38,961 nucleotides of DNA from an uncultured Parvibacter sp. (lineage in GTDB: Bacteria; Actinomycetota; Coriobacteriia; Coriobacteriales; Eggerthellaceae): assembly GCA_910587945.1 (NCBI GenBank), contig CAJUNI010000004.1, forward strand, positions 22,812 to 61,772, given 5' to 3'. Made by a program: the position numbers and the translations under genes. Shown one piece after another: positions 17,584-26,502 of the stretch. Position 1 is the first letter of the stretch, and each line of letters opens with the position of its first letter. Below the pieces are notes generated by a model. The model saw only the letters and a program-made list of their open reading frames with translations, made no database searches and was not told the DNA's origin.

Positions 17584-17732
17584 GGGGCAGGCACCTCCTG
17601 GTGATTCCTTGTTGGCATTGTTGACCGATTGGCAAGCAGATGGACCTAGCCTCCGGAGAGGGTAGCTTCATCCTCTATGCTTTACAGCGTAGCATGGATG
17701 ACATCAAGGAATTGTTAAGGGCCCGTGAGTCT

Positions 17733-20204
17733 ATGAAAACCTCTCAGCCACAAAACCAAACCAGCTCAGCGCGCGCGTCGGAAGAGATTCCGAACGGTAT
17801 TGAGGGCCTGAGTGCGGCTCAGGTTCAGGCAGCCATTGCCGCAGGCAAGACCAATGCCGATGCCGGGGTGAAAACACGTTCCATAGCCGATATTTTCCGG
17901 GACAATATTTGCACGCTCTTTAACCTTGTTAATGTCATTTTGGCCGTGCTTGTTTTCTTTACGGGTTCCTATAAAAACATGCTGTTTATGATCATTATTG
18001 TGGTCAATGTGGTCATTGGTATCGTCCAAGAAATCCGATCGAAGATAACCACCGATAAGCTTGCCATTGTGGCGGCATCTACGGTGTCTGTCGTGCGGGA
18101 TGACAGGCTTCTGGAAATCCCTATAGCCCAGTTGGTGCAAGGGGATGTGGTGCGCCTGGGACGTGGGGATCAGATTCCGGCTGATGGGGAAGTGCTTGAG
18201 GGAACCTGCAAGGTAAACGAGAGCCTGCTCACGGGCGAAAGCGTGCTTGTGGTAAAGCAGCAGGGCGACGAACTGATGAGTGGCTCATTTATCAATGAAG
18301 GCATGGTGTGGGCTCGCATTGTGCACGTGGGTGCCGAGAGCTACGCGTCCAAAATCAGTGCCGAGGCAAAACAGCCCAAAGCGGTGAACTCGGAGATCAT
18401 GGGCAGTCTCAATGCCATCATCAAGTATGTCTCCCTCATTATGTTTCCGGTGGGAATACTGCTTTTTGCCACCACCTATTTCTTCCAGCACGTTGGGTTG
18501 AATTCAGCACTTCTCTCTACGGTGTCGGCCTTGGTGGGCATGATTCCCGAGGGGCTTATTCTGCTTACTTCTACGGTATTGGCCGTGGCGGTGGTGCGTT
18601 TGGCTAAGCGCAAGGTATTGGTGCAGCAGCTCTACTGCATTGAGACCTTGGCGCGAGTCGATGTACTGTGCTTGGACAAAACGGGCACCATTACTACTGG
18701 TGGTATGGAATTAGCGGCCGTGGTGCCGGTGCAAGAAGGTGTCCACGAAGGGGCTGATTCCGCAAGAGCGAACGAGGCGCCTACTCAAGAGCAACTCGAG
18801 CGCATCTTAGGAGCCTTAGCTTGGGCCGACCCGGACCCCAATGAAACAGCTCAAGCACTGCAGGTGGGGCTTCCTCGTGACCCAGAAGCGGTCACGCGCG
18901 TGGTGCCCTTCTCCTCGGATAAAAAGTATTCCGGGGTGGTGCTTGCCGATGGCGACTCCTATGTCATGGGTGCAGCAAGCTTTATCCTGGCGAATCACCC
19001 AGAGGCTCTTGCTTCCATAGAGCAGCAGCTGACAACCCTTTCAACCGATGCACGGGTGTTGCTGGTGGCTCAGGTGACTGGGTTTAATGAGGATGGTGTC
19101 TTAACGGGCAGGGTTCGGCCCTTGGGTTTTGCCTGCATTCAGGATCAAATCCGCTCCACTGCGGCGCAAACCATTGCCTACTTCAAAGACCAAGGGGTCA
19201 CGCTTAAGGTTATCTCGGGCGATGATCCGCGCACGGTAGCGGGCATTGCTCAAAAGGTGGGAATCCCTGAGGCAGATCATTTCGTTGACGCCACCACCCT
19301 TACAACCCCGGAGGAGATTGCCCGGGCCATCGAAACCTACAGCGTCTTTGGGCGCGTGCGTCCGGAGCAAAAGAAGGCTTTTGTGTTGGCGCTGCAGCAG
19401 GCGGGGCACACGGTGGCCATGACTGGCGATGGCGTGAATGATGTGCTGGCGCTTAAAGCAGCTGATTGTTCGGTGGCTATGGCTAGTGGCTCGGATGCGG
19501 CGCGCAACGTGGCTCAGCTGGTACTGGTGGATAACGACTTTGCCTCAATGCCGGCAGTGGTGGCAGAAGGCCGGCGCTCTATCAATAACTTGCAACGCTC
19601 AGCTTCGCTCTTTTTGGTGAAAACGCTGCTGTCCGTATGCTCGGCGGTGCTGTTCATTCTTTTGCCGTGGCAGTATCCCTTTGTGCCCATTCAGATGACG
19701 TTAATCAGTGCCTTTACTATCGGCCTGCCGTCCTTTGTGTTGGCCCTCGAGCCAAATCATGATCGCGTTCAGGGTCGTTTTCTCCCGAACTGCATTGTGC
19801 GCTCCTTGCCCGGGGCAATCTGTGCGGTGGTGACACTGGTGGTGGTGAATGCGGTGGGCTATGGATTCCTCGATTTCAGCTACGCTCAAATCTCCACGCT
19901 CTGTGTACTCCTGGTGGCGTTCCTTGGCATTCTGTTGGTCATTCGACTTTCTCTGCCCTATACCCCCATCCGCTGGGCGTTGCTGGTGGTGGTAGTTGGC
20001 GGAACGATTCTTGGCGTGACGGTGTTTGGCAGCTTGTTTAATATTGCACCCTTTACGCCCGCTATGGGTTGGGTCTTGGCTATTGGGATGGTCGTGGATT
20101 TTGGAGCATTCCAGTGGCTCTATGGCAAACTGACCAGCAATCTCAACCGTGCATTTCTGGAGCGCTTGGCCGATCGTTTAAGCATCAAGAAGGTGCGGGG
20201 ATAA
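17733..20204 (+). CDS. P-type cation-transporting ATPase (CtpE-like, calcium type)
   Basis: The frame is open from 17640; I prefer the ATG at 17733 (AAGGG upstream), with 17694 and 17640 as alternatives, because the first residues before it lack family character. The product is about 823 residues. It has the TGES actuator loop, the PEGL motif in a membrane helix, the phosphorylated Asp in DKTGTIT (at 18675) and the hinge TGDGVND. The C-terminal membrane block is of the type found in CtpE and streptococcal calcium ATPases, so calcium export or uptake is the best guess; the ion cannot be settled from sequence. It stands divergent from the PAP2 gene with a gap of about 150 bp. Confidence 0.85.
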   Translation: MKTSQPQNQTSSARASEEIPNGIEGLSAAQVQAAIAAGKTNADAGVKTRSIADIFRDNICTLFNLVNVILAVLVFFTGSYKNMLFMIIIVVNVVIGIVQEIRSKITTDKLAIVAASTVSVVRDDRLLEIPIAQLVQGDVVRLGRGDQIPADGEVLEGTCKVNESLLTGESVLVVKQQGDELMSGSFINEGMVWARIVHVGAESYASKISAEAKQPKAVNSEIMGSLNAIIKYVSLIMFPVGILLFATTYFFQHVGLNSALLSTVSALVGMIPEGLILLTSTVLAVAVVRLAKRKVLVQQLYCIETLARVDVLCLDKTGTITTGGMELAAVVPVQEGVHEGADSARANEAPTQEQLERILGALAWADPDPNETAQALQVGLPRDPEAVTRVVPFSSDKKYSGVVLADGDSYVMGAASFILANHPEALASIEQQLTTLSTDARVLLVAQVTGFNEDGVLTGRVRPLGFACIQDQIRSTAAQTIAYFKDQGVTLKVISGDDPRTVAGIAQKVGIPEADHFVDATTLTTPEEIARAIETYSVFGRVRPEQKKAFVLALQQAGHTVAMTGDGVNDVLALKAADCSVAMASGSDAARNVAQLVLVDNDFASMPAVVAEGRRSINNLQRSASLFLVKTLLSVCSAVLFILLPWQYPFVPIQMTLISAFTIGLPSFVLALEPNHDRVQGRFLPNCIVRSLPGAICAVVTLVVVNAVGYGFLDFSYAQISTLCVLLVAFLGILLVIRLSLPYTPIRWALLVVVVGGTILGVTVFGSLFNIAPFTPAMGWVLAIGMVVDFGAFQWLYGKLTSNLNRAFLERLADRLSIKKVRG

Positions 20205-20337
20205 GGAAGAAACGCTCACTCATGGCGGGTTCGGAGGGGTAAAAGCGTCTTGAGTTGCCCAACGGTCGCCCTCCTACGCCGTCCTCACCGTTCAAATCCT
20301 GCCAATGGCGGCGGAGGAGTTGTGAGTTATTACGCTG

Positions 20338-20366
20338 TTGAACTAATTGACTAGGTAATCTAGTAT
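20338..20366 (+). promoter_or_regulatory. promoter of the polysaccharide/acyl cluster
   Basis: TTGAAC (20338-20343) and TAGTAT (20361-20366) are separated by exactly 17 bp, a good sigma-70-type pair. It leaves an untranslated leader of about 80 nt before the ATG at 20453. The rest of the gap (20205-20337) holds GC-rich imperfect inverted repeats without a clear terminator. Confidence 0.65.
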
Positions 20367-20391
20367 CATAGGAAGGTACTGTGTACGGAGC

Positions 20392-20421
20392 GCCCGTTAC
20401 CCATGATGGGCTGTTTTTTTT
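20392..20421 (+). terminator. leader hairpin with T8 tract, possible attenuator
   Basis: Between the promoter and the first gene, GCCC (20392-20395) can pair with GGGC (20408-20411), or CCCA with TGGG inside it (20400-20410). Two bases later come eight Ts (20414-20421). The stem is short, so termination would be partial, but the position inside the leader suggests attenuation or a pause site. Confidence 0.45.
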
Positions 20422-20452
20422 GAAGTGCCCGAGAGGCAGAAAAGGTCATTGA

Positions 20453-21547
20453 ATGAGTGAGCGGATTAACGTAACAAAGCCGGCGTTGCCTTCTTTTGAT
20501 GAGTATATAGAGGAGATTCGTGAGTTATGGGACTCTCGGTGGTTGTCTAACCGGGGGCCGAAAAGCATTCAGCTTGAGGAGCAAATCGCTGCGTATCTTG
20601 GCGTTCCTCATACCTGCTTGTTTGCTAATGGTCACTTGGCTCTCGAAGTAGCCATTCAGGCCATGAATCTTACCGGCGAAGTGATTACCACTCCCTACAC
20701 TTATTGTTCTACCACTCATGCCATTGTGCGCAATGGATTGACGCCGGTGTTTTGTGATGTCAAAGAAGATGACTTTACCATCGATCCTGATCTTATCGAG
20801 GACCTGATAACTGAGAACACGTCAGCCATTGTAGCTACTCATGTCTATGGCTTTTTGTGTGATGTCGATAAGATCCAAACTATTGCAGATAAGCATAATT
20901 TAAAGGTTATTTACGATGCAGCCCATGCTTTCGGGGTTAAGAAAAACGGAATTGGTGCGGGTAATTTTGGTGATGCTGCTATGTTTAGCACCCATGCCAC
21001 CAAAGTCTTTCACACCATCGAAGGCGGCATCGTAACCTATCGCGATCCCGAGGTGTTCCCTTCTCTTCCATATCTGGTGCATTTTGGGTTTACCACTACC
21101 GATGACATTGACTACATCGGAACCAACGCGCGCATGAACGAGTTCGAAGCTGCCATGGGTTTATGTAACTTACGTCATATTGACCAGTGGATTGCCCAGC
21201 GCAAGGTGGCGGGGGATCGCTATTTTGAGCGACTCTCTTCCGTGGACGGCGCGAAGCTGTTTACGATTCCTGCAGACATGACCTGGAACTATGCCTATTT
21301 CCCCGTGGTCTTTGATGGACGTTTGAATCGCGATGACGTAAAAGCAGCCCTTGAGGCGGAAAACGTGTTTGCACGCAAGTATTTCTACCCGAGTATCGAC
21401 CAGGCGGCATGTTATTGCGAAACCTACGGGGACTTGGAGCTTCCGGTTTCTCACTATGCTGCAGACCATGTGCTTGCATTGCCAATGTCTTCTGGGATTA
21501 CGGTGGAAGAAGTAGACCGTATCTGCGATGTTATCCAGGGGCTATAA
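20453..21547 (+). CDS. DegT/DnrJ/EryC1/StrS-family sugar aminotransferase
   Basis: The 364-residue PLP enzyme has Lys184 in STHATK (the Schiff-base lysine) and DAAHA at 155-159 with the Asp that contacts the pyridine nitrogen. The family puts an amino group on a nucleotide-linked keto sugar, such as a 4-keto-6-deoxyhexose, as VioA, FdtB or PglE do. First gene of the cluster, with AAAAGG before the start. It implies that the exported glycan holds an amino sugar, whose nitrogen is a site for the acyl group made by the next genes. The nucleotide-sugar dehydratase that would make its substrate is not in the window. Confidence 0.9.
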   Translation: MSERINVTKPALPSFDEYIEEIRELWDSRWLSNRGPKSIQLEEQIAAYLGVPHTCLFANGHLALEVAIQAMNLTGEVITTPYTYCSTTHAIVRNGLTPVFCDVKEDDFTIDPDLIEDLITENTSAIVATHVYGFLCDVDKIQTIADKHNLKVIYDAAHAFGVKKNGIGAGNFGDAAMFSTHATKVFHTIEGGIVTYRDPEVFPSLPYLVHFGFTTTDDIDYIGTNARMNEFEAAMGLCNLRHIDQWIAQRKVAGDRYFERLSSVDGAKLFTIPADMTWNYAYFPVVFDGRLNRDDVKAALEAENVFARKYFYPSIDQAACYCETYGDLELPVSHYAADHVLALPMSSGITVEEVDRICDVIQGL

Positions 21548-21612
21548 AGATGGGCAGGGCAACTGTTTTATCCGAACCCTTGAAATACACCCAGTAAAGG
21601 CGGTTCTTACCC

Positions 21613-22701
21613 ATGGCATTTTCCTCAATACATGGCGTGCGAATTAAAGCTCTTGCTGCTGCCGTTCCTGATAACCAAATTCAGGTGGAAGAATTTGTAC
21701 CTACTTTCGGAGAAGAAGTGGTTTCACGCTTTGTGAAATCAACGGGTATTCAGTCGATCTACCGGGCCCTTCCGGAACAGACCGCGGGAGACTTGGCCTA
21801 TGCAGCGGCTGAGCAGCTATTGGAATCCCTCGCTATTGATCGCGCCTCTATTGGGTTTTTGATTTTTGTGACCCAATCACCGGACTACCGACGTCCGGCA
21901 ACGGCTTGTGTGTTGCAAAAGCGTCTGGGTCTTTCAATGGACTGTGCTGTATTCGATGTTGGACTGGGTTGTTCGGGCTTTATTTATGGCGTTCAAACCG
22001 CCATGACATTGATGGCTTCCGGTGATGCACCCTACGGCTTAGTGCTCTTAGGAGAAACGGCATCGAAGTTGGCAAATCCTCAGGATCGCAGTATTGCCAT
22101 GATGTATGGCGATGCGGGGGCAGCGGTGCTCTTGGAGCGCGCCGAGGATGCTCACACCACGGCCTTATTACAGTCCGACGGTCAGCGATTTACTTCCATT
22201 ATTGCCCCTGCTGGAGGCTTTCGGGATATGAACCCCGATGCCGCCTCGTTTGTATGTCAGGACGGCATTGAGCGGACCCTCTACGACATTCGGATGGAAG
22301 GGACCGAGGTATTTACCTTCTCTATTACCGATGTACCCCGCGCCCTTGAACGCTATCTTGAGCATACGAAAACCACGGTGGCTGATTATGATGTTTTTGC
22401 CTTTCATCAGGCGAATCAGTTCATTTTGCGCCAATTGACGCGCAAACTGAAGCTTCCCCGGGAGGCCGTTCCGCTGTCTCTTGATCGCTATGGCAATACG
22501 GGTGGTATATCCATTCCCCTTACGCTGTGCGACAGCTACGGACAGGACCACGCTTCTGTTGTCAAGGTATTGGCTTGCGGTTTTGGCATTGGCTTGTCTT
22601 GGGGTATTGCTAACTATGAAATAGTTACTGATGGCATTCTGCCGATAACCTATACCAGTGAGGCCTATGTAGAAGGACGCCTCAAACCTGGTGAATACTA
22701 G
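21613..22701 (+). CDS. FabH-like 3-oxoacyl-ACP synthase (KAS III), copy 1
   Basis: The 362-residue product has the KAS III triad: Cys120 in LGCSGF, His265 in FHQAN and Asn295 in YGNTGG. Such enzymes condense an acyl-CoA or acyl-ACP starter with malonyl-ACP to give a 3-oxoacyl-ACP. It is clearly related to the second copy at 23500 but diverged, so the two may differ in starter or act in sequence. Housekeeping FabH is usually next to other fab genes; here the neighbours are sugar and acyl-transfer genes, as in Pseudomonas flagellin-glycan islands. AAAGGCGG precedes the start. Confidence 0.9.
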   Translation: MAFSSIHGVRIKALAAAVPDNQIQVEEFVPTFGEEVVSRFVKSTGIQSIYRALPEQTAGDLAYAAAEQLLESLAIDRASIGFLIFVTQSPDYRRPATACVLQKRLGLSMDCAVFDVGLGCSGFIYGVQTAMTLMASGDAPYGLVLLGETASKLANPQDRSIAMMYGDAGAAVLLERAEDAHTTALLQSDGQRFTSIIAPAGGFRDMNPDAASFVCQDGIERTLYDIRMEGTEVFTFSITDVPRALERYLEHTKTTVADYDVFAFHQANQFILRQLTRKLKLPREAVPLSLDRYGNTGGISIPLTLCDSYGQDHASVVKVLACGFGIGLSWGIANYEIVTDGILPITYTSEAYVEGRLKPGEY

Positions 22702-22714
22702 GAGAAGGGAACCT

Positions 22715-23479
22715 ATGTTTAATCTTGTTGATTTAACGGACCGTCGCATTCTGATCACGGGGGCATCTTCCGGTATTGGGAAAGCCAACGCGCTTATGTT
22801 GAGCCGCTTAGGTGCCAAATTGGTGTTGGTGGCTCGGCGCGAAGACAAGCTCATGGAGACCCTGGCCGAACTCGAAGGCGAAGGCCACGGTTTCTATTGT
22901 GCTGATCTCTCGGATGTGGAGAGTATTGAGCCCATGGTCAAAGAGCTTGTAGCCACCTATGGACCCTTTGATGGGATGGTCTATGCTGCCGGAGTTGGAA
23001 CCTCTATTCCGTTAAAGCAATTCACTCCCGAAAAAGTACAAAAGGTTTTCGACATCAACTTCTTTGGCTTTGTGGAAATGGTGCGCCAACTCACGAAACG
23101 TGGTCGCTACAACCCTGGGATGCGCATGGTAGGCATTTCTTCGATTGCCGCCCAACGAGGGGATAAATCTCATATGGCCTATAGCGCCTCTAAGGCAGCC
23201 ATGGAGGGAGCGCTTCGCTGTATGGCTAAGGAGCTTGCCCCGAAAGAGATCTTTATCAATGCCGTAGAACCGGCCATGACGGCAACGGAAATGTATGTGA
23301 AATATCTTGAGAAGTACGGGGAAGATAGCGGCAGCAATGAAGAGTTGCTTAAACGGCAGTATCTTGGTATCGCCACTACCGAGCAGATATCCTCGGTAGT
23401 CGCATTTCTGATAAGTCCAGCGGCTAGCTTTATGACAGGATGCTCGATTCCTGTTGATGGCGGCCTGTTGTCAAATTAG
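22715..23479 (+). CDS. SDR-family 3-oxoacyl-ACP reductase-like, copy 1
   Basis: Start chosen at the ATG at 22715, preceded by GGAGAAGGGA; an upstream GTG at 22691 overlaps the ketosynthase. The 254-residue product has the NAD(P) loop TGASSGIG (15-22) and the catalytic Ser142/143, Tyr156 and Lys160 (YSASK). FabG-type reductases turn 3-oxoacyl-ACP into 3-hydroxyacyl-ACP. It sits between the two ketosynthases, which argues for that substrate; a sugar ketone is a less likely alternative. Confidence 0.87.
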   Translation: MFNLVDLTDRRILITGASSGIGKANALMLSRLGAKLVLVARREDKLMETLAELEGEGHGFYCADLSDVESIEPMVKELVATYGPFDGMVYAAGVGTSIPLKQFTPEKVQKVFDINFFGFVEMVRQLTKRGRYNPGMRMVGISSIAAQRGDKSHMAYSASKAAMEGALRCMAKELAPKEIFINAVEPAMTATEMYVKYLEKYGEDSGSNEELLKRQYLGIATTEQISSVVAFLISPAASFMTGCSIPVDGGLLSN

Positions 23480-23499
23480 TGCAGGGTAAAGGGGAGACA

Positions 23500-24570
23500 A
23501 TGTTTAGTTCTGTACAGGGCATTCAAGTAGTGGGTATGAGCGCTGCTGTGTCAAATACCTGGGATTCGCTTTTGGATATCTCTGATGAAGACGAAAAGGT
23601 GCTTCAAAAGTTTATTAAAAAGATTGGTGTGAAAGGTCGTTGGTCGGCTTCCCAGAAGCAAACCACCTCAGATTTTTGTTTTGCCGCCGCCGAGGCCTTA
23701 TTGAATGAGAAAGGCATCGATCGAAGCGAAATCGGCGTGTTGGTATTTGTGACCCAGACCCCGGACTACGGCATTCCGGCCACGGGCTGCGTGTTGCAAA
23801 TGCGCCTCGGCCTTCCCAAAAATACCATTGCCTTTGATGTGAACTTGGGCTGCTCGGGCTTTACCTACGGTATGGAAATTGCCTCAGCACTGCTGAATAT
23901 TTCCGACTGCCGTTACGCACTGCTCTTGGCTGGCGATACCTCAGCCCGGGAGAAGAGCCTGCGCAATATTCAAAAGACTAGCCATTCGGCAGCGCTTTTG
24001 TTTGGCGATTCCGGAACGGCTACCTTGTTGGAGAAGACGGGCAATGAAAAATTGCTCTTCGCATCCGCTACTGATGGCGAAGGATTCCGAGCCATTATTT
24101 CTCCATATGGTCAATGGCGTAACCCCGACCGACCGGATACCGAGCCGGCAGGTACGCGCATGAATGATGTTGATGTATTTAACTTTGCTACTACTGAAGT
24201 GCCCACTCAGCTAAAAGCCTATATGGAGCACGAGGGCGCAACTCCTGAGTCCTATGATGATTTGGTATTGCATCAGGCTAACCTGATGATTCTTAAGCAG
24301 ATTGCAAAAAAGACCGGGTTCCCGCTGGAAAAAGTGCCGATTTCTATGGATCGTTTCGGTAATACGTCTTCCTCTTCTATTCCGATCACCATTGTGGATA
24401 AATATGGTGAGTGCGAAGACAATGAAGAGATCCGCGAGCTGTGCTGCGGCTTTGGCGTGGGTCTTTCCTGGTCAACCGTAGATTTACGTCTTCAAACGAA
24501 AGATATCCTTCCGTTGATTCATACGGATGAATTCTTTGTAGACGGCTATCCTGCTCCTGAAGAGGATTAA
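23500..24570 (+). CDS. FabH-like 3-oxoacyl-ACP synthase (KAS III), copy 2
   Basis: Start chosen at 23500 (AAAGGGGA upstream); the frame opens earlier at 23479. The 356-residue product keeps the full triad, Cys118 in LGCSGF, His258 in LHQAN and Asn288 in FGNTSS, so both copies look active rather than one being a chain-length factor. It differs from copy 1 in the loops around the active site. It may run a second elongation, use another starter, or form a heterodimer with copy 1. Two acyl carrier genes follow directly. Confidence 0.9.
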   Translation: MFSSVQGIQVVGMSAAVSNTWDSLLDISDEDEKVLQKFIKKIGVKGRWSASQKQTTSDFCFAAAEALLNEKGIDRSEIGVLVFVTQTPDYGIPATGCVLQMRLGLPKNTIAFDVNLGCSGFTYGMEIASALLNISDCRYALLLAGDTSAREKSLRNIQKTSHSAALLFGDSGTATLLEKTGNEKLLFASATDGEGFRAIISPYGQWRNPDRPDTEPAGTRMNDVDVFNFATTEVPTQLKAYMEHEGATPESYDDLVLHQANLMILKQIAKKTGFPLEKVPISMDRFGNTSSSSIPITIVDKYGECEDNEEIRELCCGFGVGLSWSTVDLRLQTKDILPLIHTDEFFVDGYPAPEED

Positions 24571-24610
24571 GATACGTAGCGCAACTAGTTAAGCTAAGAA
24601 AGGATACGAA

Positions 24611-24829
24611 ATGGACACCCAAGAGAAAATTGCTCTCATTGAAGACACGCTCGACCTTGATGAGGGAACCCTCACACCGGAAACCGTACTTGCTGAAATT
24701 GATGAGTATGACTCCATGGCTAAGCTTTCTCTTATTGTGATGGCTGACGATGAGTTTGATATCACGTTAACCAGCGATGTCATTAAGGGCTTTGTGACCG
24801 TAGACGATATCTTGAAGGCGCTCGACTAA
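24611..24829 (+). CDS. acyl carrier protein 1
   Basis: A 72-residue acidic, helical protein with the modification motif DSM (Ser35 in EYDSMAKL) that receives 4'-phosphopantetheine. It is a dedicated carrier distinct from FabF-cluster AcpP: it lacks the usual ADSLD sequence. AAAGGATACGAA precedes the start. The gene is 3 bp from the next carrier, so the pair is translated together. Confidence 0.9.
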   Translation: MDTQEKIALIEDTLDLDEGTLTPETVLAEIDEYDSMAKLSLIVMADDEFDITLTSDVIKGFVTVDDILKALD

Positions 24830-24832
24830 CCA

Positions 24833-25081
24833 ATGGCTGGGAATTTAGAACGATATAGCCAGGCGTTTCAAACGGCGCTGGGAGCTTCCGAGGCAGAGCT
24901 TGGTGAAGGTTATAGCTTTGCTGCTATTGACCAATGGGATTCAGTAGCCCATTTGACGTTGATAACGGAACTTGAAGATGCCTTTGATGTTATGTTTGAA
25001 CCCGATGACATCATTCATTTTGGTTCGTACCTAAACGGTATAGAGATCCTCAAGCGCTATGGAGTGTCGTTTGAGGACTAG
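24833..25081 (+). CDS. acyl carrier protein 2
   Basis: An 82-residue carrier with DSV (Ser37 in QWDSVAHL). It is quite different from carrier 1 in length and sequence. Two carriers beside two ketosynthases suggest that one holds the starter or growing chain and the other the malonyl unit, or that each serves one condensing enzyme. This role split is inference. Confidence 0.88.
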   Translation: MAGNLERYSQAFQTALGASEAELGEGYSFAAIDQWDSVAHLTLITELEDAFDVMFEPDDIIHFGSYLNGIEILKRYGVSFED

Positions 25082-25120
25082 GTACACAAGCACGTCGTAG
25101 GATCAAAAAAGGGTTGTAAA

Positions 25121-25146
25121 CGGATGGCGTCCTTGGGGCGCCACCG
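25121..25146 (+). other. hairpin in the gap between the carrier and polymerase genes
   Basis: CGGATGGCGTCC (25121-25132) pairs with GGCGCCACCG (25137-25146) with one bulged A, one wobble and a 4-nt loop. No T run follows. It may tune expression of the downstream polymerase, which has a weak TTG start. Confidence 0.45.
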
Positions 25147-25179
25147 TTGTACCTTGGGCGCTATGAAATACGGTGAAAT

Positions 25180-26502
25180 TTGAGAGCCTTAGCAAATGTA
25201 AAAATCTACGATGCAGCAGCCTTGGTGTTGTTCGTCCTTTATTTTTGCGATGAGCCGGTCGCTTCCGTTCTCTATCGTCTGGTGGGCGAGACGCTCATCA
25301 CGCCGGTATTTAACGTCATACTCATTTCGTTGATGGTAGGTTGTGCCGCCTACGCTGGCTTCAAACGATTAGTGCCCTCGTTTTTTTGTTACGGAGCTAT
25401 TTTTATCGCCATTGCTGCCACCATTGGCTTGCACCCCGAATACCACGAATGGTTTTCTGGGGAGCGCTATGGCCTCACGGCTCAGTTTCTTACGGCTCGA
25501 GGAGCCATCTGGGCCTTTCTTATTGTGTCTTTAGTGCGGGATAGAGAAAAGCTGTTTCGCTGTATCGTGGTCACCGCTTGGATTTTGTTGATCTATCAGA
25601 GTATCCGCTTCATGGACTCAACTCTGAAGGGCTATTGGGTCGACTATGACCAATGGGGGAATCTGATCCAAAAATCCTATGGATTGTATTTTGGTTACGA
25701 AGTGCTGTTCCCGGCGAGCTTATTTGGTGCCCGGGCGCTGTTGCAGGATAAGCATTGGTGTCTTATTCCGTTTGTCTATGGTGTGGGACTCATTCTTCTG
25801 GGCGGCTCGCGCGGATCGTTGGCCTTTGTGGCGGCATTTTTCGTGATCATCTTGGCGCTGAAATGGCGGAGCGCATCTACGCGATGGCGGCTTGCCATTT
25901 CGCTTCTTGCTACGGCGGTTGTGGTAGCGGTTGTTGCCGATGCGCCCGTGCAAATTGCCCGATATCTCACGCAGAATTTAGGTATTGAGTCGCGAACCCT
26001 TTCAGCTATAGGGGCAAATACCTTCGGTGATGGGTCGGGGCGCGAGACCATTTATGCCATGGTGTTGCAACTGATTGGCGATGGAAGCCTGTTTGGTCAT
26101 GGTGTCTACGGGGAACGCACCACGGTGGGTACGCAATTTGCCTGGGGCTACTCCCACAATTTCTTCCTTGAGGTTTTTGCCAGCTTTGGCATTGTGGGTG
26201 GAGCGATCCTTTCCGTTGCGTTTGTGTTTCTGGTGCTCAAGACCTTCTTCCGTTGTAAGGATGCTCAAGATGCGGTCATTTTTTGTGTCTTGTTGACGTG
26301 TTCCATGAAGCTTCTTATCTCGGATTCGTTTTGGTATTACCCGCAATTCTGGGCCCTTCTCGCGTTTATGGTGCTGTGGAAGCAGCAAACTCCTGCCGCG
26401 CGCGAAGGGGCAAAGGAAGCTCTCCCTGGGGTATTTTCTTGCCTGAAAATTCGCGACAGTCATCAGAATGGGGAAGGGGTTTGCAGTGGCAAACTTACTT
26501 GA
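25180..26502 (+). CDS. O-antigen ligase/polymerase-like membrane protein (Wzy family)
   Basis: A 440-residue protein with about eleven or twelve hydrophobic segments. Features typical of Wzy/WaaL proteins are the large exported loop, GGSRGS (208-213) and YSHNFFLE (324-331) within the Wzy_C-type region, followed by GIVGG. It would polymerise lipid-linked repeat units on the outer face of the membrane, or move the glycan to an acceptor. The only in-frame start after an upstream stop (TGA at 25174) is TTG at 25180, a rare start that predicts low expression, fitting a polymerase. Confidence 0.82.
   Translation: MRALANVKIYDAAALVLFVLYFCDEPVASVLYRLVGETLITPVFNVILISLMVGCAAYAGFKRLVPSFFCYGAIFIAIAATIGLHPEYHEWFSGERYGLTAQFLTARGAIWAFLIVSLVRDREKLFRCIVVTAWILLIYQSIRFMDSTLKGYWVDYDQWGNLIQKSYGLYFGYEVLFPASLFGARALLQDKHWCLIPFVYGVGLILLGGSRGSLAFVAAFFVIILALKWRSASTRWRLAISLLATAVVVAVVADAPVQIARYLTQNLGIESRTLSAIGANTFGDGSGRETIYAMVLQLIGDGSLFGHGVYGERTTVGTQFAWGYSHNFFLEVFASFGIVGGAILSVAFVFLVLKTFFRCKDAQDAVIFCVLLTCSMKLLISDSFWYYPQFWALLAFMVLWKQQTPAAREGAKEALPGVFSCLKIRDSHQNGEGVCSGKLT

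Noticed and set aside
22168..22854. Minus-strand frame of 228 codons across the first ketosynthase and reductase
   Set aside because: It crosses a gene junction antisense to two well-supported enzymes and shows no domain.
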